Shown: positions 1-10,756, numbered from the stretch's first letter. The stretch is DNA of 35,519 nucleotides from Methanobacteriota archaeon (GCA_014240285.1 JAAZXI010000011.1:1-35519); one strand, 5' to 3'. Made by a program: numbers and translations. Notes: generated from the sequence alone by a model not told the origin.

Positions 1-447
1 AAGATCGAGAGTCAAACCTCGCTTTCAGAAGATGAGATCAAGCAGAAGGTCGCCTATGCGGAGACATTCGCCAAGGAGGACAAACTGCGAAGGGCTGGCA
101 TCGAACTCATCAACTCGGCTGACAGCATCCTCTACCAGACCAAGCGGATGCTCGAGGACGCCGCCGAGAAGGTCAGCGACCTCGATACCGATCAAGTTCA
201 CTCCAAACTTGACGAGTTGAGGGCACTAATCACCAAGGAGGACGGCGAGACCACCATCGAAGTCGAGGACCTCGATGAGGCTGCTGTTCAGGCCAAGATT
301 AGCGAAGTCGAGCAGGAGATGCACGGCATCTCGACCAAGCTGTACGAGGCTGCCGCCGCTGAGATGTCCGAGCAGCAGGCCGAAGAAGGCGACGAGGACA
401 TCGTTGAGGCCGACTTCGAGGTTGTGGACTCTGACGAAGACGAGTGA
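1..447 (+). CDS. dnaK: Hsp70 chaperone DnaK, C-terminal fragment (5' end outside window)
   Basis: Frame 1 is open from base 1: KIESQTSLSEDEIKQKVAYAETFAKEDKLRRAGIELINSADSILYQTKRML... with acidic tail EEGDEDIVEADFEVVDSDEDE, typical of the DnaK C-terminus. Confidence 0.85.
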   Translation, partial: KIESQTSLSEDEIKQKVAYAETFAKEDKLRRAGIELINSADSILYQTKRMLEDAAEKVSDLDTDQVHSKLDELRALITKEDGETTIEVEDLDEAAVQAKISEVEQEMHGISTKLYEAAAAEMSEQQAEEGDEDIVEADFEVVDSDEDE

Positions 448-1971
448 TCAGCCATCGGTGATGAGCTGGTGCAGGGTCCTTACATGGACTCCTGAAACAC
501 CGAACTCGAACAATGGATTAGCGCCCTCGGAGCGGGCCTTCGAGCCCGGCCCCCAAGCGGTCCCGGCGATGTCGAGGTGCACCCATGGTATCTTGTCGGC
601 GTCTTCGTCGTAACCGCGGTGCGGCACGAAGAACTCGAGGAACGAGGCCGCGCTGTTGGACGAGCCGGCGCTACCACCGATCGAGCCGTTGCGGATGTCG
701 GCGAATGCCGAGTCAGTCATATACTTCCTGAACTGGGCGTTCAGAGGCATTCTCCAGACTGACTCGCCCGACCTATTAGCCGCCTTCGTGATCCGCTTGC
801 CGATGCTCTCGTCGTTGGCCCACATGCCGGTGATCTGGTTGCCCAGCGCGACCACGATGGCACCTGTCAGTGTCGCGAGGTCGACGATGTATTCGGGGTC
901 GAACTCGCCCGCCTTCCACAGCCCGTCCGCGAGTACGTTGCGTCCCTCGGCGTCGGTGCTGAACACCTCAATGGTCTTCCCTGAGTATGTCTCGAACACA
1001 TCACCGGGGCGATATGCTCCCGACCCGGGCATGTTCTCAGCTAGGCAGGTGACTCCGTTCACACGGCGCTCATAACCGGTTGAATGCAAGGCCTCCATGA
1101 GGCCGAAGACGGTGGCGGCACCGCACATGTCGTACTTCATGTCCCACATTCCGCTTGATGGCTTGATCGAGATGCCGCCGGTGTCGAAGGTGATTCCCTT
1201 GCCGACAATGCAAGGCCTCTGCATGCCCTCGTCGGCGTCGGGGTTGAGCGTGAAAAGCACCATGCAGGGCTTCCTGTCGCTGCCCTTGCCTACGTTAATC
1301 AGACCACCCATGCCGAGCTCTTGCAACTTGTCCCAGTCATAGACCTCCACGATTACGTTGTCCTTTCCATCTGCCCACTCGACAGCCCTGCGGGCGTACT
1401 CCATCGGGTACAGCACGTTTGCAGGCTCGTTGCCGAGGTCGCGAGCTAGGTGGACCCCGCCGACAACCGAGTGGATTCTGGAGAGCCCGGCTGCGAGTGC
1501 ATCCTGATGGCGGGCGCTGGCTTGGAAGTCAGCCGACCACGGCTCGGTGATGTGCTCGTCATCGATTCCTTGGTGCTCAAGGAACTCGTAGTCGCGCAGC
1601 ATCATGCCCTCAGCGAAGTCGAGCATGCGCTCGCTTGACCAGCCCGAGGTGAAGCGGACAGTCAGTTCTAGCCCGTTCTTCTTGGAGAGAGCGGCTATGA
1701 CGCGGGCACCGATATTCCGGGCCTTCCTGTGCCCGAACCCGTCCTTCTTGCCCAGGCCTACCAACAGCACCCTGCACCCGGGAGTCCAGACAGCCATCCT
1801 CTGGCCCTTTTTGCCCTCAAAGTCTTCCGATGCTATCGCCTCCCGAACTAGACTTCGCTGACTCCGACTCAGCCCCGACAGGGCGTTGTTAGGAGCCTTC
1901 CCGATGCCCTCGAAGAGAGGTAGTAGCAGTTGTTTTCTAGCTTCTCCGAATTCGCTGTTGTTCCATTCCAT
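448..1971 (-). CDS. pepA: Leucyl aminopeptidase, M17 family
   Basis: 507 aa; M17 signature STDAEGRNVLADGL, GKGITFDTGGISIKPS and DMKYDMCGAATV. Confidence 0.93.
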   Translation of the reverse strand: MEWNNSEFGEARKQLLLPLFEGIGKAPNNALSGLSRSQRSLVREAIASEDFEGKKGQRMAVWTPGCRVLLVGLGKKDGFGHRKARNIGARVIAALSKKNGLELTVRFTSGWSSERMLDFAEGMMLRDYEFLEHQGIDDEHITEPWSADFQASARHQDALAAGLSRIHSVVGGVHLARDLGNEPANVLYPMEYARRAVEWADGKDNVIVEVYDWDKLQELGMGGLINVGKGSDRKPCMVLFTLNPDADEGMQRPCIVGKGITFDTGGISIKPSSGMWDMKYDMCGAATVFGLMEALHSTGYERRVNGVTCLAENMPGSGAYRPGDVFETYSGKTIEVFSTDAEGRNVLADGLWKAGEFDPEYIVDLATLTGAIVVALGNQITGMWANDESIGKRITKAANRSGESVWRMPLNAQFRKYMTDSAFADIRNGSIGGSAGSSNSAASFLEFFVPHRGYDEDADKIPWVHLDIAGTAWGPGSKARSEGANPLFEFGVSGVHVRTLHQLITDG

Positions 1972-2069
1972 GAATATCGCCGAAGCCCCCGATTAGGTAG
2001 TGATATACAAAGAATTGCCTTCAAAAGATGAAGTTTTGAGCCTATTTCCAACAATATAATGTCAAATTA

Positions 2070-3575
2070 TTACCCAAACTTGCGATTTCGGCTGTTTATC
2101 GCCGCTAGAGCGAAGGCGACGAAAACAAGTAGCATCGAAGGGGCCGGAAGAAGGCTCTGTAGTACCCCTTCCTTACTCTCCACGACGCTCTCGTTGACCA
2201 ATTCTCCCACCCACATCGAGGAATCTATCACTCTCTTCTGGTAGTACAGGATCCAATACCCTTCGCTGGAAATCGGAGCGCCTGAAAAATCGAGCGTTGT
2301 GACGGTGCTATTCGTGGCATTGACTGCGAAGCCGTACCCCGGGGCGGAGAGGTTGAAGTCGGAATCAAAATGAATCTGAGGCATATTCCCCTTAATCTCC
2401 CCAGTCGATTCGGTTGGTTCATTCGACCCAGGGATCCAAAACTCTGTCGAATCCTCGTCCTCGAAGTATAGCAGTGTGGTATTTGACGTGCTCGCGTGTC
2501 CTAGGTTAGAAACGCTCAGATGCACTTTCCCATCTTCCACCACTAGGGAATCGACAACAAGACGAGCCCTCCAGTACCAGACATTCTGAATCAGATATCT
2601 CATCACATCGAGCTCCTCGCCCAATCTGTCCGAGAGGGCCTCTACTGTCCCCAGCAGGAATTGCTCATCATCGGTCTCGAAGGTGAATGTGGGGTACCCC
2701 ATCACCCCGTAGCCGTAATCGCGGCTGGTCCCACAGTTCGGGTAGAGGCCTTGGTTCGCATTCCGAATCGGGATGTCGGATATGTTGGCATGCACATCAT
2801 CTCTGATGAAATGGAACAATTCCCAGTCTGAGGGCTGATCCGGCCACTTGCCCCAAGGATAGAGCATAATCCAAACTCCTGTGTGCATGGTGATATACAG
2901 GTCAGCATGAGGGACGACTTCATTCATGTAAATCGAATTTGCATGAGTCTCCGATTCACTGAATGCAGAACTTCCGGGCTGAGTCGTAGGGCATGTGTTC
3001 CAGTAGTGGTCGTAGTTTCTATTCAGGTCCACTTGGTTAACATTCCATCTTGTGTCGAAGTCATTACCGTCTGCATTGAGCATAATCAGGATGTGCAACT
3101 CAGTGGTCGCCAATGAATCGATTATCTCTTGATCCCCATTTGCCCAGCCCTCGATGTAGTACTCGGCGACCAGGAAGGCGAGCTCCGTTCCCAGATGCTC
3201 ATTGCCATGGTGGCCACCATCGATGTACACCACTTCTTTGCGTAGTAGCAATGTCCTATCTCCCACGCCATCTCCTCCATGGTAGTAGTGTTCACACCCA
3301 GGCATGTCCTCAAACGGCCCCAACCGCCAACAAGATTCGTCAGTGATTTGCAGCATCCAGAGGTTTCTGCCCATTTCCGTTTGTCCCACGACGGACAAAT
3401 TGATGATTTCTGGATAGTCATCGGCCCATGCGTTGACATCTAAGGTCAGTGTTGCATAGGAGTGGTACCAGTGCTCCTGAACGATGTCCGGCTGACCAAT
3501 CTGTGCTGATGCAGCCGGCGCAACTGGTACAGTGAGCATCAGGGATGCGAGAACGATTGCTGCCCAGCGGCGCAT
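2070..3575 (-). CDS. Secreted, membrane-anchored M14-family zinc carboxypeptidase
   Basis: 501 aa; N-terminal signal peptide, HGNE zinc motif, LNADGNDFDTRWNVNQVDLNRNYDHYW, C-terminal TM segment (LLPAPSMLLVFVAFALAAINSRNRKFG). Confidence 0.85.
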   Translation of the reverse strand: MRRWAAIVLASLMLTVPVAPAASAQIGQPDIVQEHWYHSYATLTLDVNAWADDYPEIINLSVVGQTEMGRNLWMLQITDESCWRLGPFEDMPGCEHYYHGGDGVGDRTLLLRKEVVYIDGGHHGNEHLGTELAFLVAEYYIEGWANGDQEIIDSLATTELHILIMLNADGNDFDTRWNVNQVDLNRNYDHYWNTCPTTQPGSSAFSESETHANSIYMNEVVPHADLYITMHTGVWIMLYPWGKWPDQPSDWELFHFIRDDVHANISDIPIRNANQGLYPNCGTSRDYGYGVMGYPTFTFETDDEQFLLGTVEALSDRLGEELDVMRYLIQNVWYWRARLVVDSLVVEDGKVHLSVSNLGHASTSNTTLLYFEDEDSTEFWIPGSNEPTESTGEIKGNMPQIHFDSDFNLSAPGYGFAVNATNSTVTTLDFSGAPISSEGYWILYYQKRVIDSSMWVGELVNESVVESKEGVLQSLLPAPSMLLVFVAFALAAINSRNRKFG

Positions 3576-3634
3576 GCGCCGCTGAGAGGGTCTTCATCTA
3601 CAATCATTGTCACTTTCTGTGAGCCTATTGACTA

Positions 3635-4552
3635 CTAACCACGGCTTGCGATGTGAGCGGCCATGATCTTGGTGGCGATGAGTGCTGCGTTGAATTGTGT
3701 CAAACGATCTTCTCCGGGCACAATCTCGTTCACGTCCGCTCCTATGACCTCCGCACCACTCGCGAAGAGGCGCTCGATGATTTCAACCGCACCCCAGTGA
3801 CTCAGACCTCCGGGGACCGGGGTGCCGGTGTCCGGGACAAGCGACCCGTCTAGACCATCGACATCAAAGGTCAGCCAGACAGGACCCTCTATGCTGTCAA
3901 TCCTATCCATAAGGGCGGCCCATCCGGCCCGCCCGTCGCACACTCCCATGAAGTCGCGAGCGAACCAAGTCTCCACCCGCTCGTCGGACTCGGCGAAAGC
4001 AGCCTCCTCGCGGGACAGCACTCTCGTACCAATCTGGACCACTCTGCCCACGCCTGTATCGAGAGCCCGGCGCACGGCGGTGCCGTGCGAAAACCGCTCT
4101 CCTCCCAGTTCGTCTCGCAGGTCGGCGTGTGCATCGATCTGCACCAGTGTCAAATGACCTAGGTCGCCTCCTATTTCGGGATGTCCGGCGACCGCTTGCA
4201 TCAACGGTGGCAGGATGCCGTGCTCACCACCGAGGAAGACTGGGAACTGAGATCCGTCAACCCACTTGGCAGCGTAGTCACGAATCGAATCCAGCTGCTC
4301 GAGCAGTGTACCAGCTTCAGAGCCCCAAGCCTCAGCGGTGTGGATGTCCAGACCACACGGCAGGTCATCAGGTAGCAGGGGGTCGTAGAGCTCGACTTGG
4401 GAACTTGCTTCGATGCAAGCAGCAGGTCCCTTTTCGGTGCCCTCGCCCCAGCTCGCCGTCATCTCAAACGGTACCGGCAGAATAACCACGTCCCAGGGGC
4501 CTGAGTCAGACTCCTCCAGCCCTAGGAACCTCAGTCTACTGGGGCCTTCCAC
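3635..4552 (-). CDS. speB: Agmatinase/arginase (ureohydrolase) family protein
   Basis: 305 aa; GGEHGILPP, IDAHADLRDE and FDVDGLDGSLVPDTGTPVPGG metal-binding motifs. Confidence 0.88.
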   Translation of the reverse strand: MEGPSRLRFLGLEESDSGPWDVVILPVPFEMTASWGEGTEKGPAACIEASSQVELYDPLLPDDLPCGLDIHTAEAWGSEAGTLLEQLDSIRDYAAKWVDGSQFPVFLGGEHGILPPLMQAVAGHPEIGGDLGHLTLVQIDAHADLRDELGGERFSHGTAVRRALDTGVGRVVQIGTRVLSREEAAFAESDERVETWFARDFMGVCDGRAGWAALMDRIDSIEGPVWLTFDVDGLDGSLVPDTGTPVPGGLSHWGAVEIIERLFASGAEVIGADVNEIVPGEDRLTQFNAALIATKIMAAHIASRG

Positions 4553-4674
4553 GACACTGCGAAAGTAGCGAGGAGATTAACCGCTTCGGAGGTCAGAATG
4601 GCGAAAAACGAGGCTGAGCGAAGGACTGTTGAAATAGCGCGGCCTTCCATATTAGGCCACCGGAGTCGTATGCG

Positions 4675-5088
4675 ATGGGTCTGACGCTAGCACAACTCAC
4701 ACAGGCCATCCGCCACAAGGTCGACATCGACATGGAAACCGTCGTGGCTGAGTCAATCGCTGAACACGCGCTCGGCTTCTTCGGCTTCTCGAACCGCATC
4801 ATCGACAACGCCCTCGAGCCAACCGATCGCAACCTGTTCTACCAGTTGCAGGACTACGACCTACTGACCACCGAGTCAGAGGAGACAACCCTGTGGGACG
4901 GCAGGGAGTGGAGAATCCACTATTGGAAGTTCAAGTCCAATGCTGAGGAACTGGCTCTCCTGTCTCTGGAGGATAAGAACTCCGGCGAGGATGAGGACCC
5001 ATACGCCGGCATCTACGAAGACGTCCCAGTGTCGCTGTGGCGCGAGCGCTCTGGAGAGGACGACGACTACGAAGAGCCCCTGTTCTGA
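4675..5088 (+). CDS. Conserved hypothetical, possibly DUF6015-like
   Basis: 137 aa ORF with acidic composition; resembles small Thermoplasmatota proteins from memory, no catalytic motif. Confidence 0.65.
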   Translation: MGLTLAQLTQAIRHKVDIDMETVVAESIAEHALGFFGFSNRIIDNALEPTDRNLFYQLQDYDLLTTESEETTLWDGREWRIHYWKFKSNAEELALLSLEDKNSGEDEDPYAGIYEDVPVSLWRERSGEDDDYEEPLF

Positions 5089-5103
5089 GCAACAGGACGG
5101 GAA

Positions 5104-8100
5104 TTGGTTCATATCCTGAGGGTCGAGGCACGTTCCGTGCCTCGCGTGAGAGCGGCCCTTGCTGTTTTGACCATCCTACTGCTCAGCGGTCCCGCCGCGA
5201 TGGCAGTCGGAGAGGGCGACGAGACGACGAGCTGCACGGTACTGGTCGATTGGGACGCCGAGAGTCATTGGGACGGCGGATGGAACATGACCTACGACGT
5301 CCTGCACCGCTACCTCGTAGTCTTCGAACCGCCGTTCACCAACGGCAGCGCGCCGAGTGCCCTCAGCGTCGAGGTCCATCATCACAGGGACGGCGAGCAG
5401 ATAGCTGACACATCCAACACCTCGGTGCTGAGCGCTGGCGGCGAGGTCGACATCATTCTCTCTACCGAGCCCGAGTTCGGTGACTCGATATCGATCTCTG
5501 TCATCACCGGTGAGGCGTCCTGCTCGAGAAGCCTCGCCATCACTAACTGGAACCAGCCCATGGCCAATCACGAGATAACCCGAGAGACGACTTGGTCAAT
5601 GGAGGGTGCTGAGCAGAGTAATGGAATTGATTTCGAGGGCCGAGGTTGGCAGAAGAGGACAGGGAACATCCTTGAGTCTAACGAACTGGGCAACGGGACC
5701 CTGACTCTGGATTCGATGAACGGCACCGAGGGCCTCGAACTAGAACTTAATCTCGACCGAATCTGGCTGAACGAGACCTACGACGGCGTCGAACTGGTCC
5801 GTCAGGACTTCGAGATGAGCGGAAACGGCTCACTCTTCCTCAACACCACTGAGGAGGGTGAGGACGGCGAGAGCAGCGGCTTCTCAGTCGATGTCCAGGT
5901 CAACGACGTTTACGTCCTGCGTTCATGGGACGAGGGCAAACTCACCGAGCGCTTCCTCATTGATGGCACAGGATGGCTATCCTTCGGCGGCGGTGATAAC
6001 AATAGCAGCGGTGGAGGATTCGGTCAACTGTCATCGTTCTACTACGAAACTTGGGACGAGGACGACCGCAGACGCCTACAGCACCTGCAGATCGAGGCCA
6101 ATGCCACTCTGCGCCTCAATGGAGCGGACAGAGATCACTTCTCCTTCGACCTCGACGAATTCAGGATACTCGAGCGCTGGGAAGACGGCACGAGGGAGCA
6201 GCAGCACTTCCTGATTCTCGGAGGAGGGGATTTTGGTTTCGTCATCGAGGACGAGTTCCTCGAGGTCGAGGTCAATGGTACCATTCCGGTCATTCACTTT
6301 GAGGCCCAGGGCGGCGAGACCGTAGCGGAGACGATCCGAGTCGACGGCACCTACGATGGTGATGCTGAGGGAAGCTTCGGCTTCATCAGGAGGATAGTCG
6401 ACTCCGGCTCACAGGAGAATGCTACTGGGATGATGTTTGAGGCCGACAAAATCGAGAACGAGTTCTGGTTCAATGTATCTGCCACACCTATCGGCCCAAT
6501 CACCGAGGAGTGGGAGGCCGAACACAACCTGACCTACGAGTTCATTGTCCCGCAGACCGACTGGGACAACCGCACCATCCGCTACCAGTATGTCGAGGAC
6601 AACGGCAGTGTGACCAACGAGTACCCGGAGGTCTCCCCCATCATTATTCAGGCCGAGGCCCCAGAGGCTGGGGTCATGTTCGAGAACCACATATCCAGAG
6701 AGACCGGCGCCGCTCCCGAGATTGTCGTTGCCGGGGACCGCTTCTCATTGACCGGCAACGACGCGATGATACTGAGCATCGAGGTGACAGCCATCGTTGA
6801 GGACGAGATGGACGGTCACACAGTCGAGGTCGCCGAGTGGCTCGGGGACTACGGCGAGAATAGCCACGCCTCAGGCAGCATCGTCAACGAGGGCCCCCTC
6901 GCAGGCCTGCTCAACGAGGTCCACCGGTGGGTGGAGATCGAAATTGGTGAGAACGGCTCGGGTGATAGCATCGCCTTCGTCGAGCACCAGCTCGTTGACA
7001 GGGTACTGTCACCTTCAGTGGTATCTGAGGAAGAGAACACCCCTCCTTCGTTGGTCTCAGTCGGCTTCCGAGAGGGCAGGTTGCTGACTGAGGGCGACTC
7101 AGCCCACCTAGAGGTCCTAGTCTACGACTTCGACACAGATGTAACGGAAGTCTCCATCGACCTGTCGGAGTTGGGCCTGGGCGTGGTCGAGCTCTCCGAC
7201 TCAGGCCTGCAGGGCGACCACACCATCCACGATGACATCTGGACCGCGCTAATCACCTACGACGGCCTCGATCACGGAATGATGGATGCATCAGTGGTAA
7301 TCGATGACTTCTGGGTCTCAGTTGAGGAGCAGGCATCAATCGAGATAACCAACGCCGCACCGAGGATGATTTCACTGGTCTTCACGCCCGATACTGCCAA
7401 GCGCGGTGATACAGTTGACGTCAGCGTCACCGCATTGGATGGGCACGGCATCGATTCAGTCGGCATCGACCTGTTGAGCGCAGGCGGCGCACTCAGTGTA
7501 CTCTCAGAGTCTGATGGGATATGGGGGGGGCAGTTCGTGGTGCCGGACGGGATCTCTCCCGGTGAGCGTTCCATACCAGTCAGAATTACGGACGGTGACG
7601 GCGAGACCGTGATGGCAGTTCACACTCATCTGAATGGCTTCCCTGTGGATGCACCGATGCTGACTATCGAGAACGAGGCACCCTCAGTCAGCTCAGTCAA
7701 CGTGCTTAGGTCTGGAGAGGCGGCTGAGACGATTCACGTTCCGTACAGCGGCGATGCTCTTCTTCACACACTTGAAGCGACCATCGACGACCCTGACGGT
7801 ATTTCTTCCGCGCAGGCCAAGATAGGCAGGCTGGCGCCAATCGGCAGCTCTGACGTCTGGTTGCTCATGGTCGACGACGGAACGAATGGAGACAGAGTCG
7901 CAGGCGACGGTGTCTACACTTTGCAGTTTGATGTCAGGACGAGCCTTCCTGAGGGCAACATCTCAATTCAGATTCGAGCTACAGACACTTACCTGTCCAC
8001 TACACCGACCGTTGAACAGGGCCATACCCTCGAACTCGAGAAACTTGGCTCGGGCGGAGGAGGGGGCAGCTGGTTCAGCGATAACTCGACGACCCTCGTC

Positions 8101-8181
8101 TTCGTTACTCTTGGATTGTTGCTGATTGTCGGAATCACCGCCATAGCGATATCCGTGCGAAAATCAGATACCGAATGGTGA
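5104..8181 (+). CDS. Large secreted/surface protein with signal peptide and C-terminal TM anchor
   Basis: 1025 aa, TTG start; signal AALAVLTILLLSGPAAMA, many N-glycosylation sequons, Ig-like repeats in the C-terminal half, GSGGGGGS linker then TM helix TLVFVTLGLLLIVGITAIAI. Confidence 0.8.
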   Translation: MVHILRVEARSVPRVRAALAVLTILLLSGPAAMAVGEGDETTSCTVLVDWDAESHWDGGWNMTYDVLHRYLVVFEPPFTNGSAPSALSVEVHHHRDGEQIADTSNTSVLSAGGEVDIILSTEPEFGDSISISVITGEASCSRSLAITNWNQPMANHEITRETTWSMEGAEQSNGIDFEGRGWQKRTGNILESNELGNGTLTLDSMNGTEGLELELNLDRIWLNETYDGVELVRQDFEMSGNGSLFLNTTEEGEDGESSGFSVDVQVNDVYVLRSWDEGKLTERFLIDGTGWLSFGGGDNNSSGGGFGQLSSFYYETWDEDDRRRLQHLQIEANATLRLNGADRDHFSFDLDEFRILERWEDGTREQQHFLILGGGDFGFVIEDEFLEVEVNGTIPVIHFEAQGGETVAETIRVDGTYDGDAEGSFGFIRRIVDSGSQENATGMMFEADKIENEFWFNVSATPIGPITEEWEAEHNLTYEFIVPQTDWDNRTIRYQYVEDNGSVTNEYPEVSPIIIQAEAPEAGVMFENHISRETGAAPEIVVAGDRFSLTGNDAMILSIEVTAIVEDEMDGHTVEVAEWLGDYGENSHASGSIVNEGPLAGLLNEVHRWVEIEIGENGSGDSIAFVEHQLVDRVLSPSVVSEEENTPPSLVSVGFREGRLLTEGDSAHLEVLVYDFDTDVTEVSIDLSELGLGVVELSDSGLQGDHTIHDDIWTALITYDGLDHGMMDASVVIDDFWVSVEEQASIEITNAAPRMISLVFTPDTAKRGDTVDVSVTALDGHGIDSVGIDLLSAGGALSVLSESDGIWGGQFVVPDGISPGERSIPVRITDGDGETVMAVHTHLNGFPVDAPMLTIENEAPSVSSVNVLRSGEAAETIHVPYSGDALLHTLEATIDDPDGISSAQAKIGRLAPIGSSDVWLLMVDDGTNGDRVAGDGVYTLQFDVRTSLPEGNISIQIRATDTYLSTTPTVEQGHTLELEKLGSGGGGGSWFSDNSTTLVFVTLGLLLIVGITAIAISVRKSDTEW

Positions 8182-8214
8182 GAATCGGAGCAGTTACTAC
8201 CCTGCCCGAGCCAT

Positions 8215-8676
8215 CTAGTCCAGTTCCCTAGGGCGGATGATGCCTTCGAATGACCAGTTTCCCTCGGATTTGACGAGCAACGCAGCCGTCGCTGGAGGCA
8301 TTGCGTGCCACTCCTCAGTCAAGTGGTTGATTAGCACCTCCGAGCCGGGATTGTGCCCAAGGATCATCGTTGTTCCTTCCCCCATCATTCCTTCTAACTG
8401 AGTCAGCAGCGTGCTTATTCCAGCATGATAGATCTCAGGCCTTACCTCTATTCTCGCACCTTCCATGTGCTGAGCCATTCTCTCCAGAGTCTCCAAAGTG
8501 CGTGTGGAACTGCTCACCAGCACCAGTTGCGGCAACCATCCGCGCTCGGCCAGAGCATCACCTACGAGGCAAGCATCTTTCTGACCTCGAGCATTCAGGG
8601 GCCTGTCGTGATCAGCTAGGCCGCGGTAGTCACTACTACTCTCGGCGTGACGCATAACGATGAGACGTTCAACCAC
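8215..8676 (-). CDS. sixA: SixA-like phosphohistidine phosphatase (histidine phosphatase superfamily)
   Basis: 153 aa; LIVMRHAESS (RHG-type motif), DHDRPLNARGQKDA, ILGHNPG. Confidence 0.88.
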   Translation of the reverse strand: MVERLIVMRHAESSSDYRGLADHDRPLNARGQKDACLVGDALAERGWLPQLVLVSSSTRTLETLERMAQHMEGARIEVRPEIYHAGISTLLTQLEGMMGEGTTMILGHNPGSEVLINHLTEEWHAMPPATAALLVKSEGNWSFEGIIRPRELD

Positions 8677-8750
8677 ATATCCCAGAAGACATGTCAGTTA
8701 TTGAATTACATGAATCTCATAAGACGCCGCGCAGTCGAGTAGGTGTGCAC

Positions 8751-10163
8751 ATGCGCGAGGAGTTGTACATCGGCGGCCAGTGGGTCGAACCTTTCGGCGA
8801 AGGCACGATTGAAGTGATCAATCCCGCCAATGAGGAGTTGATTGGTTCGGTACCGGTCGGTTCCGCCGCCGATGTAGATGCCGCGGTGGCCGCAGCGCAC
8901 TCTGCTTTCCCCTCCTGGTCACAGACCCCAGTAGGAGAGCGAGCGGAGTTCCTGAACAGACTGTCCGCGGCCATAAAGGAGCAGACTGAGAAACTGTCTC
9001 AATTGATTACGGCCGAGGTCGGCACCCCCATCAATTACTGCAGGATGGCTATGGTGGGGACTCCGAAGGTGGTCTCACGCTCGTACGCGAAGATTCTCGA
9101 TGGCTTCGAGTGGGAGAAGGAGATTCGCAACTCACTCGTGGTCAAGGAGCCCATCGGCGTGGTAGCGATGATTACGCCCTGGAACTTCCCTCTGCACCAG
9201 ATTATCGGTAAGGTGGCGCCTGCAATCGCTGCCGGATGCACAATGGTGATCAAGCCGTCCAAAGAGGCGCCATTGAACGCCTTTGCACTCGCAGACATAA
9301 TCCACGAAATCGGACTGCCTCCTGGGGTGTTCAATCTGGTATCAGGGCATGGCAGGGAAATCGGAGAGGTCCTGAGCAGCCACCCCGATGTCGACATGGT
9401 CAGCTTCACCGGCTCCACCAGCGCAGGGGTAAGGGTCAGCGAGCTGGCCTCTCCCGGTGTCAAGAGGGTCACACTCGAGCTCGGCGGCAAGAGCGCAAAC
9501 ATCATCCTCGATGACGCCGACATCGCTAGGGCATCCGGCTCAGCAATCTACTCCTGCTTCAACAACTCCGGACAGGAGTGCTCAGCGCTGACTAGACTAC
9601 TCGTCCCCGAGTCCAAACGTGATGAGGTGATTGAGATTATTTCCTCCAAGATGGTCAAGTACACCGTTGGCGACCCACTCGACGAATCGATGCGCTGCGG
9701 CCCTATGGTGTCAAAGCGGCAGCAACAGAGCGTGGCTTCGTACATCGCCAGTGGAATCGAGGAAGGTGCTACTCTGGTTGCTGGGGGTTCGGGCATGCCT
9801 GAGGGACTGGATTCAGGCTGCTTCGTCAGACCCACCGTGTTCGCTGACGTGACTCCTGAGATGACGGTATTCCGAGAGGAAATATTCGGCCCCGTCCTCT
9901 CTATCACCACCTACTCGACCGAGGACGAGGCAGTTGCACTGGCCAACGATTCCGAGTACGGACTCTCCGGAGGTGTATGGTCTGGCGATGATGAACGAGC
10001 CATGCGGGTCGCCCGTCAGATGCGTACCGGGCAGGTGAGCATCAATGGAGGTGCGTTCAACGTCTCAGCGCCATTTGGCGGTTACAAGCTCTCTGGGAAC
10101 GGACGCGAGCTTGGAGTCCACGGACTCGAAGAGTACCTCGAGATCAAGGCAATCCAACGCTGA
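8751..10163 (+). CDS. Aldehyde dehydrogenase family protein
   Basis: ORF from 8691; probable start ATG 8751 (MREELYIGGQW). ITPWNFPLHQ, VTLELGGKSANIIL, FNNSGQECSA, EIFGPVLS. Confidence 0.92.
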   Translation: MREELYIGGQWVEPFGEGTIEVINPANEELIGSVPVGSAADVDAAVAAAHSAFPSWSQTPVGERAEFLNRLSAAIKEQTEKLSQLITAEVGTPINYCRMAMVGTPKVVSRSYAKILDGFEWEKEIRNSLVVKEPIGVVAMITPWNFPLHQIIGKVAPAIAAGCTMVIKPSKEAPLNAFALADIIHEIGLPPGVFNLVSGHGREIGEVLSSHPDVDMVSFTGSTSAGVRVSELASPGVKRVTLELGGKSANIILDDADIARASGSAIYSCFNNSGQECSALTRLLVPESKRDEVIEIISSKMVKYTVGDPLDESMRCGPMVSKRQQQSVASYIASGIEEGATLVAGGSGMPEGLDSGCFVRPTVFADVTPEMTVFREEIFGPVLSITTYSTEDEAVALANDSEYGLSGGVWSGDDERAMRVARQMRTGQVSINGGAFNVSAPFGGYKLSGNGRELGVHGLEEYLEIKAIQR

Positions 10164-10171
10164 GGGCCGAT

Positions 10172-10756
10172 ATGAGCAGACCTCGTCTACTAATCATCGC
10201 CGGCAGTAGCGGTGTAGGTAAGTCGACCATCTCCGCCAGAGCAGCATCTTCTCTGGGATTCTCCAAGAGCGCCTCTACCGACACCATCCGGGAGGCCCTT
10301 AGGACTCAGTTCGATGCCGAGCAGGTGCCTGCTTTGCACCGTTCTTCTTTTGAGTCAGCGGGAAACGGGGCCGTCGAAGACTGGCACGCGACCGTGGCAG
10401 TTCTCTCCGAGGCGATTCAGGCGATTGTGAGCAGAGCGGCCTCGAAACGCTCTGACCTAATCCTAGAAGGCGTTCATATCATCCCAGGCAGTGGTATTCT
10501 CGAAGGTTGGAGAGAATCTGGTGGGGTCGCCAGTGGAGTACTACTGCATGTGGGGGATGAAGACGCCCACCGCCAGTTCATCAGGACGAGAGAGAAGCAC
10601 AACGACCGAGGACTGGACCACTATCTGGACAATCTCGATCGCATCAGGACGATTCAGGAGGAGATGCTGGCAAAGGCCGACGAATCCGGATGGTTCGTTT
10701 TTGATGCTAGCATCGGTGACCCGATTGGACAGATAGGTGATTCGTTCGAGAATTAG
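10172..10756 (+). CDS. P-loop kinase, 2-phosphoglycerate kinase-like
   Basis: 194 aa; Walker A GSSGVGKST, STDTIREALR, LHRSSFES, LEGVHIIPG pattern. Confidence 0.7.
   Translation: MSRPRLLIIAGSSGVGKSTISARAASSLGFSKSASTDTIREALRTQFDAEQVPALHRSSFESAGNGAVEDWHATVAVLSEAIQAIVSRAASKRSDLILEGVHIIPGSGILEGWRESGGVASGVLLHVGDEDAHRQFIRTREKHNDRGLDHYLDNLDRIRTIQEEMLAKADESGWFVFDASIGDPIGQIGDSFEN

Noticed and set aside
32-613. Short ORFs overlapping the dnaK fragment (32-220, 275-613)
   Set aside because: Alternate-frame, low-complexity Arg/Ser-rich translations within a clear coding frame.
6051-6302. Many 60-150 aa alternate-frame ORFs inside the 5104-8181 gene and other long CDS
   Set aside because: Explained by high-GC antisense and shifted frames; compositions are Arg/Ser/Pro-biased and non-protein-like.
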